64,000 bases of DNA from Pseudomonas sp. CROZ-RG-20F-R04-15 (GCF_022662375.1 NZ_JAKNQL010000029.1:1-64000); one strand, 5' to 3'. Shown: positions 27,125 to 35,653, counted from the first letter of the stretch. The notes: generated by a model from the sequence alone, not told the origin. A program made the numbers and translations.

Positions 27125-27850
27125 ATGTCCGTGATCAACTTCAACATCGCCCAATGGCGCGCGTGGGCCCCTGGCCTCGACAGCGTGGACGCCTGGCAGG
27201 CATGGAGCCGACAACCGGTCGTACTCCAGAGCAGTGATGCCGCGCCCGATGTGTCGTTTTTGCCGGCCATGCAGCGCCGCCGTCTCAGTCGACTGGCGCG
27301 CATGGCGTTCAGCGTTGGCTGGCCCTTGGCCGACGGGCGCGAGAATCTGCCGCTGGTGTTTGTCTCGCGACACGGCGAAACCCCACGTACTTACGAGATT
27401 CTCAGTGATCTGGCCAGCGAGCAGCCGCTGTCGCCGACCCAGTTCAGCCTCTCGGTGCACAACGCGATCATCGGCCTGTGGTCGATCATGCGCGGCGAGA
27501 CCAGCGAAATGACTGCCCTCGCCGCTGCCGGCGACGGCCTCGAACACGGCATGCTCGAAGCCGCTGCCCTGCTCAATGAAGGCGCCCCGGCGGTGCTGCT
27601 GGTGATCACCGAAGAACAACCGCCCGAAGCTTATTCCGCGTGGATCGACGACGTGCCGTTTCCGTATGCGCTGGGTCTTTTGCTCACCCCCGGTACCGAC
27701 TGGCGGCTGACCCTGAACAGCACCACAGAAACACGGTCAAAAGCGCACTGGCCCCACGCGCTCAATCTGCTGCGAACCCTGCTCGGCCAGCAACCCCATT
27801 GCCAACATGCCTGGAAAAATCGTGTATGGACCTGGCAACGCAATCCGTGA
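27125..27850 (+). CDS. Ketosynthase-like chain length factor of the aryl polyene cluster (ApeC-type)
   Basis: This is a short (241-residue) relative of beta-ketoacyl synthases, of the Ketoacyl-synt_2 (PF13723) type. It lacks the nucleophilic cysteine: at the expected position it reads ALAAAGDG. In described APE systems such a protein pairs with a full ketosynthase to set polyene length. Visible blocks include AMQRRRLSRLARMAF near residue 50 and FSLSVHNAIIGLWSI near 102-116. It is the first gene of the run and its 3' end overlaps the next gene by 25 bp. The likely ketosynthase partner is encoded at 41685. Confidence 0.85.
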   Translation: MSVINFNIAQWRAWAPGLDSVDAWQAWSRQPVVLQSSDAAPDVSFLPAMQRRRLSRLARMAFSVGWPLADGRENLPLVFVSRHGETPRTYEILSDLASEQPLSPTQFSLSVHNAIIGLWSIMRGETSEMTALAAAGDGLEHGMLEAAALLNEGAPAVLLVITEEQPPEAYSAWIDDVPFPYALGLLLTPGTDWRLTLNSTTETRSKAHWPHALNLLRTLLGQQPHCQHAWKNRVWTWQRNP

Positions 27851-28638
27851 CCGAGAAAAACCGCGACGCCTACTACTGGCGCCTGCTGGCCACCGCCGCA
27901 AGCTTCGCCCTGTTCGGGCTTGGCGGGTTGTGCCTGCGCGTGCTGGTGTTCCCGCTGCTGGGCTGCCTGCCCGGTGACGCCCTTGCGCATCGCCATCGCG
28001 CGCGGCAGACCGTCAGCTGGCTGTTCTGGTTTTTCGTGCGGTTCATGGCTCGTACCGGCGTGCTGACCTACGACATCCAGGGCGCCGAACGCCTGGGCCG
28101 ACCGGGGCAGATGATCATCGCCAACCACCCGTCGCTGATCGACGTGGTGTTCCTCATCGGTCTGGTACGCCAGGCCAATTGCGTAGTGAAGAAAAGCCTG
28201 TGGGAAAACCCCTTCACCCGTGGCCCGCTGCGCAGCACCGAATACATCAGCAACGACGGCAGCATGGACATGCTCGATGCCGCCGCGCAGTCCCTGCAAA
28301 ACGGCCAGACATTGATCATTTTCCCCGAGGGCACCCGCACCCAGCCGGGCCAGGCGCCGGCCTTTCATCGGGGGGCTGCGGCAATTGCCTTGCGCGGTGC
28401 GAAAATCCTCACGCCGGTGATCATCAAGGTCAGCCCGACCACATTGACCAAAGCCGAACCCTGGTATCGGATTCCCAGCCGCCGGGTGCACTTCAGTTTT
28501 CGCGTCGGGGCCGATATAGACCCACAAGCCTTCGCCGCGCAGGGGCCCGCACCGCAGGCCTCGCGCAAGCTCAACGATTATTTGCACAACTACTTCATTA
28601 AGGAGCTCGCCGAAGATGAGCGATCTGAACACCCCTAG
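27826..28638 (+). CDS. Lysophospholipid acyltransferase family protein (PlsC-like)
   Basis: The 270-residue membrane-bound acyltransferase has an N-terminal hydrophobic region (about residues 18-45), the acyltransferase box NHPSLIDVV (H-x4-D) near residue 103 and the substrate motif FPEGTRTQPG near 167. In APE clusters such enzymes are thought to help attach the polyene to a membrane lipid anchor. I placed the start at 27826 (MDLATQSV), inside the end of the chain-length-factor gene, because a longer frame would overlap that gene extensively. Its own 3' end overlaps the next carrier-protein gene by 23 bp. Confidence 0.88.
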   Translation: MDLATQSVTEKNRDAYYWRLLATAASFALFGLGGLCLRVLVFPLLGCLPGDALAHRHRARQTVSWLFWFFVRFMARTGVLTYDIQGAERLGRPGQMIIANHPSLIDVVFLIGLVRQANCVVKKSLWENPFTRGPLRSTEYISNDGSMDMLDAAAQSLQNGQTLIIFPEGTRTQPGQAPAFHRGAAAIALRGAKILTPVIIKVSPTTLTKAEPWYRIPSRRVHFSFRVGADIDPQAFAAQGPAPQASRKLNDYLHNYFIKELAEDERSEHP

Positions 28639-28891
28639 CCTGGTGCGAGACATCAAACTGCTGATCATCGATGCCCTCGGGCTCGAAGACATCAGCGCCG
28701 ACGACATCGGCGACGAGCAGACGCTGTTCGGCGAAGGCCTCGGCCTGGATTCCGTCGACGCGCTGGAACTGGGCCTGGCCATCCAGAAGAAATACGGCAT
28801 CAAGATCGACGCCGACGCCAAAGACACCCGTAACCATTTCACCAACGTGGCCAGCCTTGCGGCGTTCGTCACGGCAAAACAGGCAGCTTGA
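28616..28891 (+). CDS. Acyl carrier protein 1 of the APE cluster (ApeE-type)
   Basis: The 91-residue carrier protein has the phosphopantetheine site GLGLDSVDALEL with Ser46. It carries growing intermediates on a 4'-phosphopantetheine arm. A second carrier gene follows after 9 bases; both carriers are present in characterised APE systems, where they are not interchangeable. Its start overlaps the acyltransferase gene, which indicates coupling. Confidence 0.93.
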   Translation: MSDLNTPSLVRDIKLLIIDALGLEDISADDIGDEQTLFGEGLGLDSVDALELGLAIQKKYGIKIDADAKDTRNHFTNVASLAAFVTAKQAA

Positions 28892-28900
28892 GACCGGACC

Positions 28901-29155
28901 ATGCAAACTCGTGACGATATTTTCAACACCCTGCGCGATGCCTTGGTCGAGCTGTTCGAACTGGATCCGGCCCGTGTGAGCCTGGACTCCAATCTGTATC
29001 AGGATCTGGAAATCGACAGCATCGACGCGGTCGACCTGATCGATCACATCAAGCGTCAGACCGGCAAGAAAATCGCCGCCGAAGAATTCAAATCGGTGCG
29101 CACTGTCGGCGACGTCGTCGAGGCGGTCTACCGTCTGGTTCAACCGGCCGCATGA
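28901..29155 (+). CDS. Acyl carrier protein 2 of the APE cluster (ApeF-type)
   Basis: The 84-residue carrier protein has the site DLEIDSIDAVDLIDHI with Ser40. It is only distantly similar to the preceding carrier, so the two probably serve different steps such as priming and elongation. The stop overlaps the ATG of the following membrane gene by four bases (ATGA). Confidence 0.93.
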   Translation: MQTRDDIFNTLRDALVELFELDPARVSLDSNLYQDLEIDSIDAVDLIDHIKRQTGKKIAAEEFKSVRTVGDVVEAVYRLVQPAA

Positions 29156-29697
29156 GCCGATTGATCGGCCTCGGGCTGCTGCTGGCCGGTCTGCTGTACC
29201 CCTTTGCAGTGTATTTCGGCATGGAGCACTTTGCTCCGTGGCAGTTCGGCCTGCTGCTGGGCAGCCTGTGGCTGGCGCGAGCGCTGACCGGCGAACGCAA
29301 GCCCGGCAGTCTGTGGATGGCCTGTGTGGCGATCGCCTTTTGCCTGTTGCTGGCGCTGTTCGACAGCCCGCTGTTGCTGCGCTGGTATCCGGTGCTGATC
29401 AGCGGCTTCATGCTGGTGCTGTTCAGCCTGAGCCTGAAATATGGTCCGCCGATGGTCGAGCGCCTGGCACGCTTGCGTGAGCCAGAACTACCGGACATCG
29501 CGATCCGCTATACGCGCAAGGTCACGGTGGCCTGGAGCGTGTTTTTCTTCTGCAACGGTTTGTGCGCCGCCCTGCTGACCCTGTGGGCGCCGCTGAATTG
29601 GTGGATGTTGTACACCGGCCTGATCTCCTATGGATTGATCGGCCTGATGTTTGCCATTGAATGGCTGATACGACAACGGGTGAGAGGCCGTACATGA
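29152..29697 (+). CDS. COG4648-type integral membrane protein of the APE cluster
   Basis: The 181-residue protein has about five hydrophobic helices (residues 5-18, 23-42, 55-72, 76-92 and 120-165) with a polar loop MVERLARLREPELPD. It matches the small conserved membrane protein regularly found between the carrier proteins and the ligase in APE clusters. Its biochemical role is not established; a scaffold or flippase part is possible. It overlaps its neighbours at both ends by four bases. Confidence 0.8.
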   Translation: MSRLIGLGLLLAGLLYPFAVYFGMEHFAPWQFGLLLGSLWLARALTGERKPGSLWMACVAIAFCLLLALFDSPLLLRWYPVLISGFMLVLFSLSLKYGPPMVERLARLREPELPDIAIRYTRKVTVAWSVFFFCNGLCAALLTLWAPLNWWMLYTGLISYGLIGLMFAIEWLIRQRVRGRT

Positions 29698-31373
29698 ACT
29701 GGATAAAACTTGAGCAGCTGTTGCTCAAGGCTGCGCCGGCGCGGGCAATCAGCCACGCACCGGTACTCGATCACGCGCAACTGTGCGAACAGGCGCTGAG
29801 CGTTGCCGCCGGTCTGCAAGCGCAGGGCGTTAAGCGCCTGGCTGTGCATCTGGAAGATGCCGCCGAACTGGCCATCGCTTTGCTGGGCGCATGGCGCGCT
29901 GGCGTCAGCGTTCTATTGCCGTCGGATCTGCAGCCACAAACCCGCCAGCGCTGGTCCACTGAAGTCGATCTGTGGCTGACGGATCAAGCCGATGACACGC
30001 AACTGAACGACGTTCGGCAACCGCCACTGCCCGGCGCCGAACTGGATCTCGACCAGTGCCGTCTGAGCCTGTGCACATCCGGCTCCAGCGGCGAGCCAAA
30101 GCGCATCGACAAATCCCTGCGCCAACTGGCCAACGAAGTCGAAGCGCTGGAGCAGTTGTGGGGCGCGGACCTCGGCGCGGCCTGCATCATCGGCAGCGTT
30201 GCCACCCAGCATATCTACGGCTTGCTGTTTCGCGTGCTGTGGCCTTTGTGCGCCGGGCGCCCGTTTGTGCGCAAACAACTGGCGTTTCCCGAAGACTTGC
30301 AGCGCGCCAGCCGCGAATATCCGGCCTTCGCCTGGGTTGCCAGCCCGGCGTTGCTCAAGCGTATGGGTGACAACCTCGACTGGCCGGCCCTCAGTGCCGT
30401 GCGCCGGGTGTTTTCCTCCGGCGGCGCGTTGCCGCTTGAAGCCGCGCAGAGCCTGCAGCAACGCTTGCAGCAATGGCCGACGGAAATCCTCGGCAGCTCG
30501 GAAACCGGCGGCATTGCCTGGCGTCAGGGCGACCAACTGTGGCAACCGTTCGCCGATGTCGAGCTGAGCCAGGACAGCGACGGCGCCCTGCTGATCGCCT
30601 CACCTTATCTGCCTGTCGGGCACATCGAGCACACCGCTGACGCCGCGCGTATCGCTGCCGATGGACGCTTCGAACTGCTCGGACGGCTGGACCGGATCGT
30701 CAAACTCGAAGAAAAACGCATCTCTCTGCCCATGCTCGAACAAGCCTTGGTTAGCCACGAATGGGTTGCCGAAGCGCGCCTGGGCGTGGTCCAGGAAAAT
30801 CGCGCCTCTCTGGGTGCTCTGCTGGTACTCAGCGACTCGGGGCTGTTTGCCTTGCGTGAACACGGCCGCCGCAGCCTGACCGAAACCCTGCGCCAGCATT
30901 TGCGCCAGCACTGTGAAGCGCTGGCGCTGCCCCGGCGCTGGCGGCTGCTGCGCCAATTGCCGTTGAACAGTCAGGGGAAACTGCCGCAGGCCGAGGTCGA
31001 AGCGTTGCTGATTGCCCCGCGCCCGAAAGCGCCGCAAGTGCTGTCGCAGGTCGAGACCGAGGGTGAATGGAGTCTGCAACTGAGCGTGCCACCGGATCTG
31101 GCCTATTTCAGTGGGCACTTTCCCAAAGCGCCAGTATTGCCGGGCGTGGTGCAGGTGGAATGGGCGCTCAATCTTGGGCGGCAGTTGCTGAATCTGAGTG
31201 GCCCGTTTGCCGGGATGGAGGTGCTCAAGTTCCAGCAATTGGTGCGCCCGGGGGATGAAATCCAGCTGCATCTGCGCTTTGATCCGGAGCGCAGCAAGTT
31301 GTATTTCGCTTATCGCAATGACACGGCGACCTGTTCCAGTGGGCGGATTCTTCTGGGTGTAGAGCATGATTGA
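29694..31373 (+). CDS. AMP-dependent aryl/acyl-ACP ligase fused to a hotdog dehydratase (ApeH-ApeI type)
   Basis: The first 450 or so residues form an ANL-superfamily ligase that should activate the aromatic starter acid and load it on a carrier protein: the P-loop LSLCTSGSSGEPKRIDKSL (about residues 121-140), GSSETGGIAW, and the hinge and lysine regions GRLDRIVKLEEKRISLP and LPLNSQGKLPQ. The last 110 residues (from about 450) form a FabZ-like hotdog domain (AYFSGHFPKAPVLPGVVQVEWA), the equivalent of the separate ApeI dehydratase. The 559-residue fusion keeps both catalytic regions. It begins four bases inside the preceding gene. Confidence 0.88.
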   Translation: MNWIKLEQLLLKAAPARAISHAPVLDHAQLCEQALSVAAGLQAQGVKRLAVHLEDAAELAIALLGAWRAGVSVLLPSDLQPQTRQRWSTEVDLWLTDQADDTQLNDVRQPPLPGAELDLDQCRLSLCTSGSSGEPKRIDKSLRQLANEVEALEQLWGADLGAACIIGSVATQHIYGLLFRVLWPLCAGRPFVRKQLAFPEDLQRASREYPAFAWVASPALLKRMGDNLDWPALSAVRRVFSSGGALPLEAAQSLQQRLQQWPTEILGSSETGGIAWRQGDQLWQPFADVELSQDSDGALLIASPYLPVGHIEHTADAARIAADGRFELLGRLDRIVKLEEKRISLPMLEQALVSHEWVAEARLGVVQENRASLGALLVLSDSGLFALREHGRRSLTETLRQHLRQHCEALALPRRWRLLRQLPLNSQGKLPQAEVEALLIAPRPKAPQVLSQVETEGEWSLQLSVPPDLAYFSGHFPKAPVLPGVVQVEWALNLGRQLLNLSGPFAGMEVLKFQQLVRPGDEIQLHLRFDPERSKLYFAYRNDTATCSSGRILLGVEHD

Positions 31374-31397
31374 CCTTGGTGAGTGCTGCGCACTCAA

Positions 31398-31420
31398 TCG
31401 CGAGCAGGCTCGCTCCCACA
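31398..31420. repeat. Single REP unit inside the APE operon
   Basis: One arm of the REP family (TCGCGAGCAGGCTCGCTCCC plus ACA) lies in the only sizeable gap of the operon's first half. The partner arm is missing. The sequence immediately after it, GGAG, is the ribosome site for the glycosyltransferase gene at 31433. Confidence 0.9.
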
Positions 31421-31432
31421 GGAGTTACCGGT

Positions 31433-32167
31433 ATGCATAATCCTTGTGCCGTGATCCCGGTGTATAACCACGAAACCGCGATCGGTACTGTGGTCGACGC
31501 CCTGCTCGCGCAAGGCCTGCCGTGCATTCTGGTGGACGACGCCAGCACGCCATCCTGTGCCAGGATCCTCGACGCGCTGGCCGAGCGCGACAACGTGCAT
31601 CTGGTGCGCCTCACCGCCAATCAGGGCAAGGGCGGCGCGGTGATGACCGGCCTGCGCGAAGCCTCGCTGTTGGGTTTCAGCCATGCGCTGCAGGTCGATG
31701 CCGACGGTCAGCACGACTTGCACGACGTGGCGCGTTTTGTCGCCGAGTCCCGCGCCCATCCCGAGGCGATGATCTGCGGTTATCCGCTGTTCGACGAGAG
31801 TGTGCCGAAAGGCCGTTTGTACGCGCGCTACCTGACCCACGTGATGGTCTGGATCAACACGCTGTCGCTGCAGATCCGCGATTCGATGTGCGGGTTTCGC
31901 GTCTATCCGCTGGCCCCGACGCTGGCGGTGATCGATTCGGCGAAAGTCGGCAAACGCATGGATTTCGACTCAGACATCCTCGTACGCCTGTCGTGGCGCA
32001 ATCAGCCGATGCGCTGGCTGCAAACCAGCGTGCACTACCCGCTGGACGGTGTGTCGCACTTCCGTCTGTTCCACGACAACGCACTGATTTCCAGCATGCA
32101 CACGCGGCTGTTTCTTGGCATGTTGCTGCGCTTCCCGCTGATCCTCTGGCGGCGGTGGCGAACATGA
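31433..32167 (+). CDS. Glycosyltransferase family 2 protein
   Basis: The 244-residue GT-A fold enzyme has the nucleotide-binding start CAVIPVYNHE, the metal-site motif QVDADGQHDL near residues 86-95, and the acceptor region MCGFRVYP. The C-terminus carries a hydrophobic segment (LFLGMLLRFPLILW), so it is probably membrane-associated. In APE pathways such an enzyme may add a sugar during anchoring of the polyene. The start at 31433 has AGGAG 8 bases upstream, and this ribosome site directly abuts a REP unit. The stop overlaps the next start (ATGA). Confidence 0.9.
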   Translation: MHNPCAVIPVYNHETAIGTVVDALLAQGLPCILVDDASTPSCARILDALAERDNVHLVRLTANQGKGGAVMTGLREASLLGFSHALQVDADGQHDLHDVARFVAESRAHPEAMICGYPLFDESVPKGRLYARYLTHVMVWINTLSLQIRDSMCGFRVYPLAPTLAVIDSAKVGKRMDFDSDILVRLSWRNQPMRWLQTSVHYPLDGVSHFRLFHDNALISSMHTRLFLGMLLRFPLILWRRWRT

Positions 32168-33111
32168 ACAGCGAGACCGACAAGAAGCACTGGGCCGACC
32201 GCGAAGAACGCGGCAGTTTCCTGCTGATGAAATTCACCGCATTCGCCGCCAAGGTCCTTGGCCGACGCCTGCTCAGCCCGTTGTTGTACGGCATCGTCCT
32301 GTACTTTTTCCTGTTCGGCCGCGCCGCACGGCGCAGTGCCTGGCAATACCAACAGCGCCTGGCCGAGTGGAGCCAGCGCGCCGATTTGCGCCCGACTCTT
32401 TGGCGGGTGTTTGGCCAGTTCATGGCCTTCGCCGACTCCATGCTCGACAAGCTCGATGTATGGAACGGCAAGATCCGCATCGAGCAGATCGAAATCATCG
32501 ACCCGGCGCTGCTGCGCAATCAGTTGCGTAGCAGTCGCGGGCAACTGCTGGTCGGCGCGCACCTGGGCAATCTCGAAGTCTGCCGTGCGCTGGCGGAGAT
32601 CGGTGAAAAGGTCACCATGAACGTGCTCGTGCACACCAAACACGCCGAGCAATTCAATCGCCTGCTCGGTGAAGCCGGGGCGACCAATCTGCGCCTGATT
32701 CAGGTCAGCGAACTCGACCCGGTGATCATGCTGCAACTGCACGAACGCCTGGAGCGCGGCGAGTGGCTGGCGATTGCCGGTGACCGCGTGCCGCTGCACG
32801 GCGGGCGCAGTGTCACCGTAGACTTTCTCGGCCACCCGGCGCCGTTCCCGCAAGGCCCGTGGTTGCTCGCCGGTTTGCTCAAATGCCCGGTCAATCTGCT
32901 GATGTGCCTCAAGCAACCGGACGGCCACTATCGCCTGACCCTCGAACCCTTCGCCGACGCCGTGGTGTGGAAGCGCAGCGAGCGCGAGCAGGTCATTCAT
33001 CAGTGGGCCACCCGCTATGCGCAGCGCCTGAGTCACTATTGCCTCGAAGCGCCGCAACAATGGTTCAACTTTTACCCTTTCTGGAAGACCGATGACGACG
33101 CCAACCCATGA
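32164..33111 (+). CDS. LpxL/HtrB-like lysophospholipid acyltransferase
   Basis: The 315-residue protein is of the lipid A biosynthesis acyltransferase family. It has one N-terminal membrane helix (LLSPLLYGIVLYFFLFG), the catalytic motif HLGNLEVCRA (H-x4-E) near residue 138, and GEWLAIAGDRVPLHGG and FPQGPWLLAGLL further on. Position in the operon suggests transfer of an acyl group to the anchor of the aryl polyene lipid rather than to lipid A. Its end overlaps the ammonia-lyase gene by 20 bp. Confidence 0.87.
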   Translation: MNSETDKKHWADREERGSFLLMKFTAFAAKVLGRRLLSPLLYGIVLYFFLFGRAARRSAWQYQQRLAEWSQRADLRPTLWRVFGQFMAFADSMLDKLDVWNGKIRIEQIEIIDPALLRNQLRSSRGQLLVGAHLGNLEVCRALAEIGEKVTMNVLVHTKHAEQFNRLLGEAGATNLRLIQVSELDPVIMLQLHERLERGEWLAIAGDRVPLHGGRSVTVDFLGHPAPFPQGPWLLAGLLKCPVNLLMCLKQPDGHYRLTLEPFADAVVWKRSEREQVIHQWATRYAQRLSHYCLEAPQQWFNFYPFWKTDDDANP

Positions 33112-34636
33112 GCCGGTAACCTTCGGCGAACGCCCTTTGCGCATCGAAGACGTGCTGGCCCTGGCCAACCGTCAGGCGCCCGTGCAGTTGCAGAGCGACG
33201 CCGACTATCGCGAGCGCATCGCCAAGGGCGCAAGGTTCCTCGATTCGCTGCTGGACAAGGAAGGCGTGATCTACGGCGTCACCACCGGTTACGGCGATTC
33301 CTGCGTGGTCGCGGTGCCGCTGCATCACGTCGAAGCGTTGCCGCGTCACCTCTACACCTTCCACGGTTGCGGCCTCGGCAAACTGCTCGACGCGCAAGCC
33401 ACTCGCGCGGTGCTGGCAGCGCGTTTGCAGTCGTTGTGCCACGGCGTGTCCGGGGTGCGCGTGGAATTGCTCGAACGTCTGCACGCGTTTCTCGAATACG
33501 ACATCCTGCCGCTGATTCCAGAGGAAGGTTCGGTCGGCGCCAGCGGCGATCTGACGCCGCTGTCTTACGTAGCCGCAACGCTGTCCGGCGAGCGCGAAGT
33601 GATGTTCCGTGGCGAACGTCGCCAGTCTGCCGACGTGCATCGCGAACTCGGCTGGACACCGTTGGTGCTGCGCCCGAAAGAAGCGCTGGCGCTGATGAAC
33701 GGCACGGCGGTGATGACCGGTCTCGCCTGCCTCGCGTTCGCTCGCGCTGACTACCTGCTGCAACTGGCCACACGCATCACCGCGCTCAACGTGGTGGCGC
33801 TGCAAGGCAACCCGGAGCACTTTGACGAACGCCTGTTCGCCGCCAAACCGCATCCGGGGCAAATGCAGGTCGCCGCGTGGCTGCGCAAGGATCTGGCGAT
33901 CGACGCGCCAACCGCGCCGCTGCATCGCTTGCAGGATCGCTATTCGCTGCGTTGCGCCCCGCATGTGCTTGGCGTGTTGGCCGACAGCCTGAACTGGCTG
34001 CGTTCGTTCATCGAAATCGAACTGAACAGCGCCAACGACAACCCGATCATCGACGCCGAAGCCGAGCGCGTGCTGCACGGCGGGCACTTCTACGGCGGGC
34101 ACATCGCGTTCGCCATGGACAGCCTGAAAAACCTCGTGGCCAATGTTGCTGACCTGCTGGATCGGCAACTGGCGCTGCTGGTCGACGAGCGCTACAACCA
34201 CGGTCTGCCGAGCAACTTGTCTGGCGCCCCGGCGGATCGCGCCATGATCAATCATGGCTTCAAAGCCGTGCAGATCGGCACCAGTGCCTGGACCGCCGAA
34301 GCGCTGAAAAACACCATGCCGGCCAGCGTGTTCTCGCGCTCCACCGAGTGCCACAACCAGGACAAGGTCAGCATGGGCACCATCGCCGCTCGCGATGCGA
34401 TCCGCGTGCTGGAGCTGACCGAACAAGTCGCCGCCGCCACCCTGCTCGCTGCCAATCAAGGCGTGTGGCTGCGCGGTCAGGCCGAAGATGCGCGACCACT
34501 GCCGCCGTCGCTGGCGGCGATGCACGCAGAACTCGCCAAGGACTTCCCGCCGGTCATCGAAGACCGCGCACTGGAAGGCGAATTGCGCCTGTGCCTGCAA
34601 CGCATCGCCGCGCAACACTGGAGGCTGCATGCGTAG
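33092..34636 (+). CDS. Aromatic amino acid ammonia-lyase (HAL/PAL/TAL family)
   Basis: The 514-residue MIO-dependent lyase has the self-cyclising Ala-Ser-Gly at residues 150-152 (SVGASGDLTPLSY), the loop tyrosine in YGVTTGYGDS and the conserved ELNSANDNPIID. In this setting it most likely makes a cinnamic or coumaric acid starter for the polyene, as tyrosine lyases do in flexirubin-type clusters. The selectivity pair at residues 90-91 is Phe-His (LYTFHGCGLG). Histidine lyases usually have Ser-His there, bacterial tyrosine lyases His-Leu or similar, and phenylalanine lyases Phe-Leu, so the preferred substrate is not settled. No hut genes are nearby. Confidence 0.92.
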   Translation: MTTPTHEPVTFGERPLRIEDVLALANRQAPVQLQSDADYRERIAKGARFLDSLLDKEGVIYGVTTGYGDSCVVAVPLHHVEALPRHLYTFHGCGLGKLLDAQATRAVLAARLQSLCHGVSGVRVELLERLHAFLEYDILPLIPEEGSVGASGDLTPLSYVAATLSGEREVMFRGERRQSADVHRELGWTPLVLRPKEALALMNGTAVMTGLACLAFARADYLLQLATRITALNVVALQGNPEHFDERLFAAKPHPGQMQVAAWLRKDLAIDAPTAPLHRLQDRYSLRCAPHVLGVLADSLNWLRSFIEIELNSANDNPIIDAEAERVLHGGHFYGGHIAFAMDSLKNLVANVADLLDRQLALLVDERYNHGLPSNLSGAPADRAMINHGFKAVQIGTSAWTAEALKNTMPASVFSRSTECHNQDKVSMGTIAARDAIRVLELTEQVAAATLLAANQGVWLRGQAEDARPLPPSLAAMHAELAKDFPPVIEDRALEGELRLCLQRIAAQHWRLHA

Positions 34637-35054
34637 CGCCGGAGTGCTTCACGCCGACACCGAGATCCTCGTGCCGTTCTTCGACGTCGACACCATGCAC
34701 GTGGTTTGGCACGGCCATTACGTCAAATACCTCGAAGTGGCGCGTTGCGCGCTGCTGGACAAGATCGGCCACAACTACACGCACATGGTCGAGTCCGGTT
34801 TCGCCTGGCCGATCATCGACCTGCAACTGCGCTATGTGCGCGGCGCGGTGTTCGGTCAGCGCCTGAATGTGCGTGCCAGTCTGGTCGAGTGGGAAAACCG
34901 TCTGAAGATCAATTACCTGATCACCGACCTGCACAGCGGTGAACGCCTGACCCGCGCCAGCTCGGTGCAGGTCGCCGTTGAAGTCAGCAGCCGTGAGATG
35001 CAACTGGCTTCGCCGAAGGTCTTTACCGATGCCGTGGAAAGGATGCTGCGATGA
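34629..35054 (+). CDS. Acyl-CoA/ACP thioesterase, 4HBT hotdog family
   Basis: The 141-residue hotdog protein has the 4-hydroxybenzoyl-CoA thioesterase signature VPFFDVDTMHVVWHGHYVKY near residues 14-33, with the catalytic Asp in DVDTMHVVWHG. It could release the finished chain or edit carriers. The start overlaps the lyase stop, and the stop overlaps the next ATG, in keeping with the tight operon. Confidence 0.9.
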   Translation: MRSAGVLHADTEILVPFFDVDTMHVVWHGHYVKYLEVARCALLDKIGHNYTHMVESGFAWPIIDLQLRYVRGAVFGQRLNVRASLVEWENRLKINYLITDLHSGERLTRASSVQVAVEVSSREMQLASPKVFTDAVERMLR

Positions 35055-35653
35055 ATGTTTTGCTTAAAAGCCTGAGCGTATTGGCGCTGCTGACGCTGTC
35101 AGCGCTGGCCAACGCCTTCGACCTGCAACAGCTCAGCGCACAACTGGCGAAACCGGACGTGATCCACGGTCAGTTCGTCCAGGAAAAACACCTGCGCGCC
35201 CTGCCGCAGCCGCTGCTCAGCAAGGGCAATTTCGTCCTGGCGAAAAACCACGGCCTGCTCTGGTTGCTGAAAACCCCGCTGCAGCAGGACTACCGCATCA
35301 CCGCCAAGGGCATCGCCCGCCGCGACGATAACGGCTGGCAATTGCTGCCAAACAAGAGTGCCGGGGCGGAGCAGAACCGCTTGTTCCTTGCCGTTTTGCA
35401 AGGTGACAGCAGTGGCCTGCAACGGGATTTCGAACTGGCCCTGAGCGGCGACGCGCAGCAGTGGAAACTCACCCTGACCCCGCGCTCGCTGCTGCTCAAG
35501 CAAGTGTTCACGCAGATCAATATCGACGGCGGCACGCTGGTGCAAACCATCGAACTGCTGGAAACCCAGGGCGACAGCACCGTGCTGCGCATGCAGAACA
35601 GCAGCGCCGGGCAACCGTTGAGCGACGCGGAGCAACATGACTTTGCCGAGTGA
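35051..35653 (+). CDS. LolA-like outer membrane lipoprotein carrier
   Basis: The 200-residue protein has a signal peptide ending in ALANA (residue 22) and the half-barrel LolA pattern, including HGQFVQEKHLRALPQPLLSKG and DYRITAKGIARRDDNGWQLLP. It probably ferries the lipid-linked polyene across the periplasm, in parallel with the chromosomal LolA for lipoproteins. It overlaps the exporter gene by 17 bp. LolA plus MMPL is the characteristic export pair of APE clusters. Confidence 0.88.
   Translation: MNVLLKSLSVLALLTLSALANAFDLQQLSAQLAKPDVIHGQFVQEKHLRALPQPLLSKGNFVLAKNHGLLWLLKTPLQQDYRITAKGIARRDDNGWQLLPNKSAGAEQNRLFLAVLQGDSSGLQRDFELALSGDAQQWKLTLTPRSLLLKQVFTQINIDGGTLVQTIELLETQGDSTVLRMQNSSAGQPLSDAEQHDFAE

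Noticed and set aside
33092..34636. Histidine ammonia-lyase HutH
   Set aside because: It is the same superfamily, but there are no hut genes, the selectivity pair is not Ser-His, and the gene is embedded by overlap in an aryl polyene operon.
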